Source: Chryseobacterium paridis (GTDB lineage Bacteria; Bacteroidota; Bacteroidia; Flavobacteriales; Weeksellaceae). From it: a stretch of 64,000 bases of DNA. The notes below the pieces were generated by a model, which was not told where the DNA came from, did not search any database, and worked only from the letters and a program-made list of their open reading frames with translations. This document shows positions 25,536 to 35,078 of this stretch, in pieces (the first letter of the stretch is position 1; every line of letters begins with the position of its first letter). The translations under genes and the position numbers were made by a program. The DNA is taken from positions 1,907,390 to 1,971,389 of the forward strand of contig NZ_JAENHK010000010.1 of assembly GCF_016595215.1 (NCBI RefSeq), in the 5' to 3' direction.

Positions 25536-26550
25536 ATGGTAAAAATGGAGTTACTGCTCCCTCATCTTCGTTCATAAAATTACGAATTTTCAATCCAAAA
25601 CTTAAAAAGCCTATAAGAAAAAACAACATTATATTTCGCTTTCTAAATGGCTGAATTTCTTGAAAGAAAGATATAAAAATTATTAAAGTAAAAATAATAA
25701 GATTTTGGAACCGAAGCCCTGAATAGGACTTTAATGATATAAGGAATGATAGTACTTCTAAAATTAAAATAATAAAAAATATAGTTTTTACTTTTTTATT
25801 TAAATACCAATTAATTCCAAAAATAATTAAAAACAATACTAATGGTGATAATCCTGAAATACCAGATGGCCGGGATAAATCTTTATAAACATCAACCTTA
25901 TTATCAAAATATGAAAAATCTAATAATTGGAAAATTACATAGCCTAAGACTAATAAAAGTAATAGATGTATTTTCTTCAATTGGACCTGAGAAAAATATA
26001 CAATGATAACAATAATAACAGACGAATACTGCATGCTAACAGCTAGAATTCCAAATAAAAAAAAGAGAAGTGTATTCTTTTCAGCCTGTTTTTTTGCAGC
26101 AAATGCACACATTGCGAAGCTCAGTCCATATCGCAATCCATTCATCGTCATATCAAAATAAAAAAAAGGAAAAAGGATAAATGTAAATACAAGTAATTGC
26201 CACTTATTTTCCGAAAAGGAAAATATAAGAAATAGGGTTGTAATAAAAGCTACTACGGGAATAATAAAATATTCACTAGGCTTTATTAAGGATATGAAAT
26301 ATGTTAAATATTTAAATCCTGGCTCGTAAATTACTTCGTCAAAGTTACCATTATATGTATTTTCAATCCACACATAATAATAAGCCTTATCGGTTCCACT
26401 ATCCCCGCTTAATATGGCAACTAATATAGCAGGAAAAAGCGCAACAAATAAAATGAGCCAATAGTTTTTCAGTTCAAAACGCGAAAGATACACTACACTG
26501 GAAACCAGAGATAGAATCAAAAAAGGTATTAAATATATAGCTACATCCAT
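25510..26550 (-). CDS. EpsG-family polysaccharide polymerase (Wzy-like), copy 1
   Basis: 346 residues, nearly all hydrophobic helices. The EpsG signature is visible: SGDSGTDKAYYYVW in the first periplasmic loop, then a segment YEPGFKYLTYFI, and later MNGLRYGLSFAMCAFA. EpsG proteins join lipid-linked repeat units in the periplasm. The second EpsG in this locus is at 42265; the two differ clearly. The start codon shares one base with the stop of the preceding glycosyltransferase (TAATG). Confidence 0.88.
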   Translation of the reverse strand: MDVAIYLIPFLILSLVSSVVYLSRFELKNYWLILFVALFPAILVAILSGDSGTDKAYYYVWIENTYNGNFDEVIYEPGFKYLTYFISLIKPSEYFIIPVVAFITTLFLIFSFSENKWQLLVFTFILFPFFYFDMTMNGLRYGLSFAMCAFAAKKQAEKNTLLFFLFGILAVSMQYSSVIIVIIVYFSQVQLKKIHLLLLLVLGYVIFQLLDFSYFDNKVDVYKDLSRPSGISGLSPLVLFLIIFGINWYLNKKVKTIFFIILILEVLSFLISLKSYSGLRFQNLIIFTLIIFISFFQEIQPFRKRNIMLFFLIGFLSFGLKIRNFMNEDEGAVTPFLPYEFYWERK

Positions 26551-27701
26551 TATTTGTTCTTTTGAACGGATTTTTCAAAAATACTGATGGCTTTGTGAAT
26601 ATCATTTACTTCATTGACAAAAGTAGTGCGTTTAATCATTTTCTCTGTATAAACACGTTGAATTTTATTGATAATTTGCTTAATAATATTAAAAATCACC
26701 CCACTCCAGAAAGACAATTTACCTATACCTTTTCCTGTTCGTAACTTCTCTGCTTTTTTCAACATTAATTGCAATATCTGATTTCTATTCATCAATAAAG
26801 CTTGTGCAATTAAAGGGTATACATTAAAATATTTTCTAAATTCACTAAATTTCATAGAGTCAATAGCATTTAATCCGCTATCTCCCCATATTGTTGTCAC
26901 ACTATAAAATTCAGGTATATCTTTATCCCATTGGTATGGTTCTTTACGATTCTGAATATGCGGCATATCTGATAGCTCTCCACAGTGTTTTCCTTTAAGT
27001 TGGTCCGCGGATCCACTTGAAGGACAAACTCCTGCAATAGTAAGTGGAGAATCCATAACATAGTGGTTACTGGTAATCAAAGCAATACATATCACAGAGA
27101 ATATATCAGGGCTTAATCCTCCAAAATATGACCCAGTAATATTTTTTATCTTTTCCATAATATCACGCTTAACAATACCATGATATATTTTTGGAACATC
27201 ATAAAACATATAATTTACGATCCCATTTTCTAATAACTTTTTTAAAGCGCCTTTACTGTCAGCTTTTCTTAATTTTTTTTCATAGAAAGGAATTGTCATA
27301 TATCCCAAAGGAAAATTTTTATCTGCATTTGGCCAATAATAAGCTATAGTATTTTTTGGTGTAATAGTGTCAACATTGTTTTCATTAGCCCACTGAACTA
27401 CATTGATGATTTCCGGAAGTATGCTGTCATCATCACCAATGTTTACAAGATAAGTACCTTGTGCAAGTCCAACTGCAAAATTAAAATTTTCTATAAAAGT
27501 TAATTTCTCTCGATTGTGTATATATCTTATTATATCTGAATTGAGATCTTTTACAAAATCTTCTACTTCATCAGACTCACTATTGTCTGCAACACATATT
27601 TCTATACAATCACTGTTTAGGGCTAAGATTGATTTAATTGCTTCAATACAGTAATATTCTCTGTTTCTTGTAGCTATAATTATGCTTAATAATTTTGTCA
27701 T
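26550..27701 (-). CDS. Glycosyltransferase family 2, 383 aa
   Basis: GT-A opening LLSIIIATRNREYYCIEAIKSIL, substrate loop CVADNSESDEVEDF, and DxD metal motif in YLVNIGDDDSILPEI (about 90-104). The C-terminal half (about 230-383) does not match a usual GT2 tail and contains a basic, helical end, possibly for membrane contact. It lies between Wzx (6-base gap) and the first polymerase, in the order typical of a repeat-unit assembly block. Confidence 0.9.
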   Translation of the reverse strand: MTKLLSIIIATRNREYYCIEAIKSILALNSDCIEICVADNSESDEVEDFVKDLNSDIIRYIHNREKLTFIENFNFAVGLAQGTYLVNIGDDDSILPEIINVVQWANENNVDTITPKNTIAYYWPNADKNFPLGYMTIPFYEKKLRKADSKGALKKLLENGIVNYMFYDVPKIYHGIVKRDIMEKIKNITGSYFGGLSPDIFSVICIALITSNHYVMDSPLTIAGVCPSSGSADQLKGKHCGELSDMPHIQNRKEPYQWDKDIPEFYSVTTIWGDSGLNAIDSMKFSEFRKYFNVYPLIAQALLMNRNQILQLMLKKAEKLRTGKGIGKLSFWSGVIFNIIKQIINKIQRVYTEKMIKRTTFVNEVNDIHKAISIFEKSVQKNK

Positions 27702-27707
27702 GAGAAA

Positions 27708-29228
27708 TTAATTTGGAAATTCAAAAATCTTTCTAAAAATGTCTTTTTTATTCTTACTTCGTAGAAATTTCTTGTCCAAATAACAAATTCCTAAAACAAA
27801 TACAAAAGATGAAATTAAAATATTATAAATAAAATAGTAATTATTATAAATATAACTATAATACAATGGAACAAAAGCAATTATAGCTAGGCTCAAAATC
27901 TTAAAAAAAGATCTTAAAGAAAATATAAAAATATCCTTAGGAAGATATTTATTAAAAACAATATACATCAAGTAGATTAATGCGAAAACATTAATAATGA
28001 TCCATGGAACTCCCACTCCTTTTATTCCAAAATATTTGATACACAAAATTAAAATTGGAACTTCAATTATAATTTGAGCGATACCTTGCATCATCATATA
28101 TCTTGTCTTATTCTTTGATAACAAAAAATAAAAAAGAGGTAGCTGTAATACCATAAAAAAAGAACCTGTAATTAATAGTCTTGTAACAACTACAATATCA
28201 TCCAGGTTACTTGTAATAGTTTTATGCCCAATCCACAAAAGCAGCAATTCTTTTGCATAAAGTAAAATAGTTATTAAAATTGGAATGGATAAAATCAATA
28301 AAAAATAGGTAATTTTTTTAAAGACGATTCGCAATTTCAAAAAATTATGATTTTGATCAAAAGAAAGTTTGGAAAATACAGGGAAAATAAAAAAAACCAG
28401 TGGGGTACAAGCCATCACCGGTGTCTGTGATAAAATGGAGGAAATTGAATAATACCCTAGCATATCCAACGTAAAATATGAACTGACAACAATTTTATCT
28501 ATCTGAATATTGAAAGCAGAAATAATTGCTATTAAAGACATTCCACTGATATAAGATAAAACATGCTTTGGAATTTTTCTTTCAGTAATAAACAGCTTTT
28601 CATTACTTTTCTTTTTTAATTTTACAATTAAGATATATCTTAACAAGATCAAATAAATAATATTTACAACGATTTGCCATACAAAATACACCTCTAGAGT
28701 ATTCTTATAAAAAATAAACATCAAGATAACCAAGCCACTTTTAGCTAAGTTCCATACAATTTGAAAAGTATTTGTAATTATCTGATTTCCGAGACCAAAT
28801 AATGCCCCAAAATAAACTGACGAAAAGAGCTGAAGTGTTACTCCTAAAGAAATAAGTCTAATATAATATGCGAGATCATCCACTGGAATTGTCTTTGTAT
28901 TAAGCCAGTTTACCGCAATTAATTTTGAGCTGAGAATAAGTATAGTCAATAAAGCAATACAAATTAGAATATAAAGTCTTTCAACATTACGAAATAGAGT
29001 ATACTTATAATTAGGTGTATTATCTAATGAAAATTCTTTTATAACAGCAGAAGAAATTCCAGAGTCGGCAAAACTTACAATTCCTAAAATTAAAGTATAA
29101 AAGCTTATAACAGAAAAATTTTCAATTCCAAGAAACTTTATATAAATAGGTATAAAAATAAATACCGAGAAAATATTTAATATTTTAGCACCATAATTTG
29201 ATAAAATTCTTAAAAAGTTAGATTCCAT
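27708..29228 (-). CDS. Wzx-type oligosaccharide flippase, copy 1
   Basis: 506 residues with hydrophobic helices along the whole length, as in the polysaccharide transporter (PST/MATE-like) family. It starts FLRILSNYGAKILNIFSVFIF and has FADSGISSAVIKEFS after the first helices, a stretch conserved in Wzx and MVF-related flippases. It turns lipid-linked repeat units over the inner membrane. It groups with the GT, polymerase and CapE/RmlD-like genes around it; the other flippase is at 43452. Confidence 0.92.
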   Translation of the reverse strand: MESNFLRILSNYGAKILNIFSVFIFIPIYIKFLGIENFSVISFYTLILGIVSFADSGISSAVIKEFSLDNTPNYKYTLFRNVERLYILICIALLTILILSSKLIAVNWLNTKTIPVDDLAYYIRLISLGVTLQLFSSVYFGALFGLGNQIITNTFQIVWNLAKSGLVILMFIFYKNTLEVYFVWQIVVNIIYLILLRYILIVKLKKKSNEKLFITERKIPKHVLSYISGMSLIAIISAFNIQIDKIVVSSYFTLDMLGYYSISSILSQTPVMACTPLVFFIFPVFSKLSFDQNHNFLKLRIVFKKITYFLLILSIPILITILLYAKELLLLWIGHKTITSNLDDIVVVTRLLITGSFFMVLQLPLFYFLLSKNKTRYMMMQGIAQIIIEVPILILCIKYFGIKGVGVPWIIINVFALIYLMYIVFNKYLPKDIFIFSLRSFFKILSLAIIAFVPLYYSYIYNNYYFIYNILISSFVFVLGICYLDKKFLRSKNKKDIFRKIFEFPN

Positions 29229-29233
29229 TAATC

Positions 29234-30085
29234 TTAAAATAGATATGAATATAGTACCGAATTTTTCTCTATAAATGCTTTTTGCTCTTCTAACATCTTC
29301 TCATAAGAAGGAACTTCATATCCTTTTATCTTTGTGTTTAAAAAAGACTTATCACATACATAATCTTTATCAGAGTTAATTACAATATCCTTATGATATA
29401 TCTGATTGATCAATTGTAATAACTGATATTTTGATATTTTTATACTATTTGTCAGATGTAAAAGACCAGTTTTAGGGTTCTTTATTTGCCAATCAATAAA
29501 TTTGGCCAATTCCAAGGTGGTTACACCAGACCAAAAATTGCTCTTATAACCACTAATTTCTCCTGTTTGATTCATAAACCAATCAAATAGCCCTTCTCCC
29601 TCTTTTTTAATTTCCGGGCCTATTATTGATGTTCGTATTGTTAAGTTATGCTGGTCATCTATTTCACCTAACGACTTGGAAAGGCCATATATATCTGAAG
29701 CATCCTTGAAAGAGTCTTCAACATAGCCTCCAGATTTACCTGAAAATACACAATCAGTAGAAATATGAATCAATTTAAATGAAAGCTCACTACTTAATTT
29801 TGCTAGATAGTGAGGGAAATAGGAATTTGCATAAATCGTTTTATCAGGATTTGTTTTTGAGCTTTTTATAAGCATACCTATACAGTTTATTACAATATCT
29901 GGTTTTATGTCCTGTATTGCATTTCGTACCTGATCTATATTTGAAATATCAATTTTTAATTTAATATCATCAAATGGTTCTCTATTGACACTTCCAAAAA
30001 CTTCATATTCGCCTTTAGATCTAAAATAATTATAAATTACATGTCCAGCCATACCAGCTGCACCAAGTATTAAAATCTTTTTCAT
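29234..30085 (-). CDS. RmlD-like short-chain dehydrogenase/reductase
   Basis: 283 residues. NAD(P)-binding motif LGAAGMAGHVIYNYF, catalytic Ser/Thr region HISTDCVFSGKSGG and Y-x3-K in IYGLSKSLGE, all as in dTDP-4-dehydrorhamnose reductases. The gene directly behind a CapE-type dehydratase, with a four-base overlap, points to reduction of the UDP-4-keto product, as WbvR does in the UDP-L-RhaNAc route. It lacks the cupin domain of CapF/FnlB. It could alternatively be the missing reductase of the distant rmlABC set. Confidence 0.85.
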   Translation of the reverse strand: MKKILILGAAGMAGHVIYNYFRSKGEYEVFGSVNREPFDDIKLKIDISNIDQVRNAIQDIKPDIVINCIGMLIKSSKTNPDKTIYANSYFPHYLAKLSSELSFKLIHISTDCVFSGKSGGYVEDSFKDASDIYGLSKSLGEIDDQHNLTIRTSIIGPEIKKEGEGLFDWFMNQTGEISGYKSNFWSGVTTLELAKFIDWQIKNPKTGLLHLTNSIKISKYQLLQLINQIYHKDIVINSDKDYVCDKSFLNTKIKGYEVPSYEKMLEEQKAFIEKNSVLYSYLF

Positions 30086-31113
30086 TTGGTAGAGTTATGA
30101 AATTGGTCTAATTCAGTTCTAACCTCTTCTAATGTTAATAGAAGCTCTTTCATTTCCTCAACATTTAGAAGACGTGTATTATTTGAATTATATTCATCAT
30201 CCAGCATAACATTTGAGTTATTTTCTACATATTTTGTGTAATTTAAATCTCTCAAATCTGCAGGTATTCTGTAAAACTCACCTAAATCTTCAGCTTTAGA
30301 CATTTCTTCAGTAGAACAAAGTGTTTCGTAAATTTTTTCACCATGCCTTGCCCCTATTATTTTTATTTCATTATCAACTTTAAATAATTCTTTTAAGGCC
30401 TGTGCTAAAATAGCAACTGTTGCAGCGGGCGATTTTTGAACGAAAATATCACCTGGTTTCCCATGAACAAAAGCAAACATTACCAAATTTACAGAATCAT
30501 CTAATGACATCATGAATCGCGTCATTGTTGGGTTGGTAATTGTAAGAGGCTTACCTTCTTTTATTTGCTTGATAAACAATGGAATAATAGATCCCCTAGA
30601 GTACATTACATTCCCATATCTTGTAGCTGTATACACTGCATCAATGTCTTTCACTCTAGGATCCCTAGCCTTAGAAATAGCTAATTTCTCCATGATCGCT
30701 TTGGACATCCCCATTGTATTAATAGGATACACAGCCTTGTCAGTACTAAGTACAACTACTCTGGAAACCTTGTTCCGAGACGCTGCTTCTAAAACATTCT
30801 CTGCACCTAAAATATTAGTCTGAACCGCCTGCATTGGGTAAAATTCACAGGAAGGAACTTGCTTAAGTGCAGCAGCATGGAAAACGTAATCAACCCCCGC
30901 CATAGCATGATTAACATCATCAAAATTACGAATATCACCTAAAACAAAATTAATCTTTTCATTTTTATATTCAAGACGCATATCCTCCTGTTTCTTTTCA
31001 TCTCGACTGAAAATACGTATTTCTTTCAAATCAGATTGCAAAAAACCTTTTAAAACAGCGTTTCCAAAAGATCCTGTACCACCAGTAATCATTAAAACTT
31101 TACCCTTATACAT
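30082..31113 (-). CDS. UDP-N-acetylglucosamine 4,6-dehydratase (5-epimerizing), CapE/FnlA/WbjB type
   Basis: 343 residues. NAD-binding site ITGGTGSFGNAVLKGFL, then FSRDEKKQEDMRLEY, STDKAVYPINTMGMSKAIMEK (catalytic Met-x3-Lys variant, read in parts), ATRYGNVMYSRGSIIP and GARHGEKIYETLCS. These motifs, including the last, are characteristic of CapE. The reaction converts UDP-GlcNAc to UDP-2-acetamido-2,6-dideoxy-L-hexos-4-ulose, precursor of FucNAc, RhaNAc or QuiNAc of the L series. No WbjD/WecB-like 2-epimerase gene is in the window, which leaves L-RhaNAc-type sugars as the simplest product. Confidence 0.9.
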   Translation of the reverse strand: MYKGKVLMITGGTGSFGNAVLKGFLQSDLKEIRIFSRDEKKQEDMRLEYKNEKINFVLGDIRNFDDVNHAMAGVDYVFHAAALKQVPSCEFYPMQAVQTNILGAENVLEAASRNKVSRVVVLSTDKAVYPINTMGMSKAIMEKLAISKARDPRVKDIDAVYTATRYGNVMYSRGSIIPLFIKQIKEGKPLTITNPTMTRFMMSLDDSVNLVMFAFVHGKPGDIFVQKSPAATVAILAQALKELFKVDNEIKIIGARHGEKIYETLCSTEEMSKAEDLGEFYRIPADLRDLNYTKYVENNSNVMLDDEYNSNNTRLLNVEEMKELLLTLEEVRTELDQFHNSTK

Positions 31114-33479
31114 TAGTTATTTCTTTTAAAGTTAAATAATCGTTGCCACCATTTTTCAACCTCTGCATGATAGCCATATCCATATTTATTACCATAACCC
31201 AGATTAGAAGCATGAACATCATTAAGAACAAATGCTGCTTTTTTAATTTTTTCACTATTGATTTTTCCTTCTGCAAAATGTAAAAACTCTTTTTCAGAAA
31301 ACTCAGATCTTACAACATAGACTGTAGCATCTGCAATTTGTGAAATCAATAATGTATCTGTAACTAACATTAAAGGCGCCGTATCAAGAATAATGTAACT
31401 ATAACGGTTAGAAACTTCATTTACAAGCTTTTGATATCTTCCATTCTCAAGAAGCTCAGCTGGATTGGGAGGAATACTACCTGAATAAATGAAATCACAG
31501 TTTGAATGAAAATTACTTGGATGAATAATGGAATCTACATCCTGAATTTCTCCATGTAAATATTCACTAAGCCCTCTTGCGCTTTTCATATTTACATTAA
31601 ATCTCTGTAATTGTGGATTTCTTATATCAGAGCCAATTACTAAAACTTTATTTAAACCAGATGATAATGCTAAAGCAAGGTTTACTGATACAAATGTTTT
31701 CCCTTCCCCTTTAACGGATGAAGTAACGAGAACAACTTTCGCTGAATCTTTCGTTGGAAGCATATACTTTAGATTAGTAACTAAAATTCGGAACGCCTCC
31801 GCCATTTGAGAAGTATCATTTGTCTCAATATACTCTTTTTCCTTTCTGGCTAACCTTGGTATTTCAGCCAATAATGGTATTTGCGAGTTTTTAGTTAATT
31901 CACTGCCTTTTTCAATTTTATTCTTTAACAGAATTTTAGAGAAGATATAAAGGAATGGAAGAACTAAGCCAAGTGCTAATGCTATTCCTAAAATCCAAAT
32001 CTTTTTAGGAGATACTGGTTTCTTTAATGCATAAGCCTGATCTACAATTCTTGCCTTTTCAGAGGTTACTGCCATTGTTATTGCTGCTTCTTCTCTTTTT
32101 TGCAATAAGATTAAGTATAAATTTTCCTTTATCTGTTGCTGACGTTCAATATTTCTAAAAAGCTTTTCTTGAAAGGGAATCTGACTAATTTTGTTTTCTG
32201 AGTATCCCATCTCTGTAAATACTCTTTGACGAGCAAATTCCAATGATACTTTATTTTTAGAAAGACTCTGGTTGACAGATGATTTAAGCATTTCCAATTG
32301 CTTTTCAATTTCTTTCACCAACGGGTTTTCATGAGTCGCATTTTCAAGAAGCTTATTTCGTTGGATCACCAATTCATTATAATCCATAATTCCTTTTGCT
32401 GCTGCATCATTGTTAAGACCAATATTTACAGGCAATACATCAGAAACACTTTTCTTACCCAAAAAATTCTGTAAATCTTGATTAAGCTCCAATTGAGTAT
32501 CAATATCTAATAATCTTGCCTTTGTACTTTCTTTCACCTGAAGGCTCATTTTCGCTTCAGTGGCAAGGTCCACAATATTATTTGTTGATTTAAAAGTTTC
32601 TTTTTTTGTTTCAACATCCCCTAATTCTCTTGAAATCAAATTAATACGCTCATCAATAAAATCTTTGCTGCGTTTTGATTGAATATTTTTATCCTCAATA
32701 GCATATAGATTGTATTGTTGGACAATTTTGTTTAAAAAGATCCTAGCCTTTTCTTTTTCAGGATAATCTAAAGACAATTCTATGATTGTTCCTTCTTTAT
32801 TTGACAGACTAACCATCAGAGCTTTCTGAAACGAATCTACTGTACTATCAAAATCACTATATGTGAAAAACAAGTTTGATAAGTTCTTTAAATTCTTTTT
32901 AGTGCTTTTAAAATCTTTATTCTTAGAAATGATTACATCTGCAAACGGGAGATGAATTATTTTATTAAATGGTGAAACAAAGTCTTTTTTAAAATCCTTT
33001 GAATGAAGCATTACATTATTACCTTGAATTTTAATATCAATAGGCTCCCCAGAAAACTCGGTATCTATTTTTTCATTAACAATTCTTATAATTATTGGAA
33101 GATCTTCTGCGTAAAGCTCTGTATTATACAATAAATGTTTTGCATAAACAGGGGTTTGAAAATTAACATTTTTTAAAACATCCTCTATAATAGATTTTGA
33201 TCTAAAAATATCCATCTCATTTTCGATACTGCTGGTTCCCATACCTGGCATTGCCCCCAAGCTTTGTAAGATTCCAAAATCTCCAGAAGCTGATGACATT
33301 TTTTGTGAATCCTTGATAAGAACTGTCGATCTCGTTTTATAAACTGGAACTGATGATTTAATTATATATACCGCCAGTATTAACATTAAAAATATACTGA
33401 TAAGAAACAAAAGCCATTTCTGTAAATAAGGTTTCAAAATTTCTCGGACATTTAAATCAACGCTATTGGCTTTCTCCAT
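31113..33479 (-). CDS. Wzc-type polysaccharide chain-length regulator and tyrosine autokinase, copy 2
   Basis: 788 residues from the chosen start. A Wzz domain has transmembrane helices near 21-40 and about 490-510 with a long coiled-coil periplasmic region between them. The C-terminal BY-kinase has Walker A SSVKGEGKTF, SDIRNPQLQRF and Walker B ILDTAPLMLVTD, and a tyrosine-rich tail (YGNKYGYGYHAE) for autophosphorylation. It controls polymer length and export with a Wza channel. There is no Wza in this half of the locus and no Wzb phosphatase anywhere in the window. The upstream in-frame start at 33530 falls in the -7 element, so MEKANSVDL (33479) is preferred. Confidence 0.92.
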   Translation of the reverse strand: MEKANSVDLNVREILKPYLQKWLLFLISIFLMLILAVYIIKSSVPVYKTRSTVLIKDSQKMSSASGDFGILQSLGAMPGMGTSSIENEMDIFRSKSIIEDVLKNVNFQTPVYAKHLLYNTELYAEDLPIIIRIVNEKIDTEFSGEPIDIKIQGNNVMLHSKDFKKDFVSPFNKIIHLPFADVIISKNKDFKSTKKNLKNLSNLFFTYSDFDSTVDSFQKALMVSLSNKEGTIIELSLDYPEKEKARIFLNKIVQQYNLYAIEDKNIQSKRSKDFIDERINLISRELGDVETKKETFKSTNNIVDLATEAKMSLQVKESTKARLLDIDTQLELNQDLQNFLGKKSVSDVLPVNIGLNNDAAAKGIMDYNELVIQRNKLLENATHENPLVKEIEKQLEMLKSSVNQSLSKNKVSLEFARQRVFTEMGYSENKISQIPFQEKLFRNIERQQQIKENLYLILLQKREEAAITMAVTSEKARIVDQAYALKKPVSPKKIWILGIALALGLVLPFLYIFSKILLKNKIEKGSELTKNSQIPLLAEIPRLARKEKEYIETNDTSQMAEAFRILVTNLKYMLPTKDSAKVVLVTSSVKGEGKTFVSVNLALALSSGLNKVLVIGSDIRNPQLQRFNVNMKSARGLSEYLHGEIQDVDSIIHPSNFHSNCDFIYSGSIPPNPAELLENGRYQKLVNEVSNRYSYIILDTAPLMLVTDTLLISQIADATVYVVRSEFSEKEFLHFAEGKINSEKIKKAAFVLNDVHASNLGYGNKYGYGYHAEVEKWWQRLFNFKRNN

Positions 33480-33527
33480 ACTTTTTTTTAAAGAAGTGAA
33501 TAATTTAGAATCTATAAATAAACCTTG

Positions 33528-33535
33528 CAAATATA
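33528..33535 (-). promoter_or_regulatory. -7 promoter element of Wzc copy 2
   Basis: TATATTTG on the minus strand; predicted start near 33521 and a leader of about 40 bases. Confidence 0.45.
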
Positions 33536-33667
33536 TTTATATTTTATAAATCCAGTGCAGGAATTTATCTAATATATTAACGGGGGTTTCTTTTTTAAGT
33601 TATATTAATCATTAAAAGTTTATCATTATTTAAAATACAATAAAATTCAAATAATTATTAGTGTTTT

Positions 33668-34300
33668 TTACTTCAACTTATATGTCAACATCAAACCTCC
33701 TCGTGTAGGAATTAGCTCCCCGCTTTTATTAAATTTCGTAGCACCTTCATATCTCTGATTATTGTCTTTGAAGTAGCCTTTATAAAATGATTGAGTAGTC
33801 CCTATTCCTGCATATACATCCAATCCCCAACTTTCATTGATTGTAAAGTGATACCCTCCACTTATTCCAAAAATAAACGCAAGTCCCTTTTGATATTTAC
33901 CCGTAACACGTACACTTCCGTCAGGAAGTATTTCAGGATGTCCAAATTCATCCTTTACGGGTTTATCATTCCAATAATTCCATTTTTGTAGATTAAATGA
34001 TGCCATAGAAACATAGGGTCCAACATACCATTTTTTCATTTTTTCCCCAAAGTAGTACCTTCCTTCGATTGTTCCCATATAAATCTGCAAATTTCTACCC
34101 GCAAAAGATTTCCAGGGCGATACGAAAGCTTCAGCTTGAAGAGTAATTTTACTACTAATAGGTCTTTCAACTGCTATATTATACATACCTAATGGCACGA
34201 AAAGAGTATTTATCTTAACCTCTGTTTGGGCATTGAATAAATTAATAAAAAACAAACTTCCTGGCAGGAATAGATTTTTATACAAAGATTTCATTTTCAA
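33668..34300 (-). CDS. Outer-membrane protein of the DUF3575-like type, 210 aa
   Basis: Signal peptide (KMKSLYKNLFLPGSLFFINLFNAQ region, residues 1-25). The mature chain reads as a small beta-barrel: INTLFVPLGMYNIAVERP, KITLQAEAFVSPWKS, TIEGRYYFGEKMKKWYVGPYV (read as separate strands), GGYHFTINESWGLDVYAGIG and a closing GGLMLTYKLK. The phrase NIAVERP and the order of strands resemble DUF3575 proteins of Bacteroidota. It lies between a sugar transferase (23-base gap) and Wzc copy 2, so a role in surface assembly or attachment is plausible but unproven. Confidence 0.8.
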   Translation of the reverse strand: MKMKSLYKNLFLPGSLFFINLFNAQTEVKINTLFVPLGMYNIAVERPISSKITLQAEAFVSPWKSFAGRNLQIYMGTIEGRYYFGEKMKKWYVGPYVSMASFNLQKWNYWNDKPVKDEFGHPEILPDGSVRVTGKYQKGLAFIFGISGGYHFTINESWGLDVYAGIGTTQSFYKGYFKDNNQRYEGATKFNKSGELIPTRGGLMLTYKLK

Positions 34301-34323
34301 TATTATTTTTATTTTGTGTGGTA

Positions 34324-34893
34324 TTATTTTGTTAGAACTGAGAAAGTCTTTATTAAAATGGAAAAATCATTTTTAAATGAAAGATTATAGTAGTAATCAA
34401 GATTCATTTTTACTTTTTCAGGAAAGAGTACTTGGTCATTATATGCTAAAGGATTCTTTTGCTTATCTAATAGTTCTTCCTCATTTCTATATTTAACTCC
34501 AGCCTCACTTGTGAGCCCGGGCTTAAGTTGAAGAATTAGGCACTCTTCTCCTTCAAGTCTGTCATAGTATCCTGAAATATCTGGACGAGGACCTACCAAT
34601 GACATATCCCCTTTTAAGATATTAAATAATTGTGGAAGCTCATCTAATTTGGTTTTCCTCATCCAGGCACCTACAGATGATTTTTTAAAGGTTTTGGGAT
34701 CTAAGGTTCTGAATTTGTAAATGGTAAAAACATTTCCCTGAAGGCCAATTCTCTCTTGAGTAAAAATACCAGGAAATCCTGTATCCCAAGAGGTTATAAT
34801 TAATAAAAAAAGAAATAAAGGCAACAGTATTATGATAGCAAAAATTGCGATACTGTAGTCCATCAGCATTTTCCAAAAAGGGTATTTTTTCAA
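34324..34893 (-). CDS. Small initiating sugar-phosphate transferase, 189 aa (WcfS/PglC-like)
   Basis: One N-terminal hydrophobic segment (MDYSIAIFAIIILLPLFLFLL, about 11-31, shown in part) as re-entrant membrane helix, then the catalytic motifs IFTQERIGLQ, TIYKFRTL, TKLDELPQLFNIL and GDMSLVGPRPDISG. The ending LKPGLTSEAGVKYRNEEELL is found in small transferases that load UDP-4-amino-sugars, as WcfS does in Bacteroides capsule A; that match is from memory. The aminotransferase gene just upstream fits. It has its own -7 element. Confidence 0.9.
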   Translation of the reverse strand: MKKYPFWKMLMDYSIAIFAIIILLPLFLFLLIITSWDTGFPGIFTQERIGLQGNVFTIYKFRTLDPKTFKKSSVGAWMRKTKLDELPQLFNILKGDMSLVGPRPDISGYYDRLEGEECLILQLKPGLTSEAGVKYRNEEELLDKQKNPLAYNDQVLFPEKVKMNLDYYYNLSFKNDFSILIKTFSVLTK

Positions 34894-34910
34894 AATATTT
34901 GTATTGACCG

Positions 34911-34918
34911 CAAATATA
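34911..34918 (-). promoter_or_regulatory. -7 promoter element of the 189-aa sugar transferase
   Basis: TATATTTG on the minus strand, 18 bases before the start codon, giving a leader of about 10 bases. The gap to the aminotransferase (34894-35078) holds nothing else that I can support. Confidence 0.45.
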
Positions 34919-35078
34919 TAAAATATGTTTAAAAAAGAAATAAATATAAACTTTGAATAACCGCTTTTTCTTAATAAACATTAAGCTTAATTAAAGGTAT
35001 TCGAAAAATTCAATCATGAAGTTTATTTTGACATTTGATAGTTATAACCTTCATAAAAATCCTCAAAGAATATCATTT

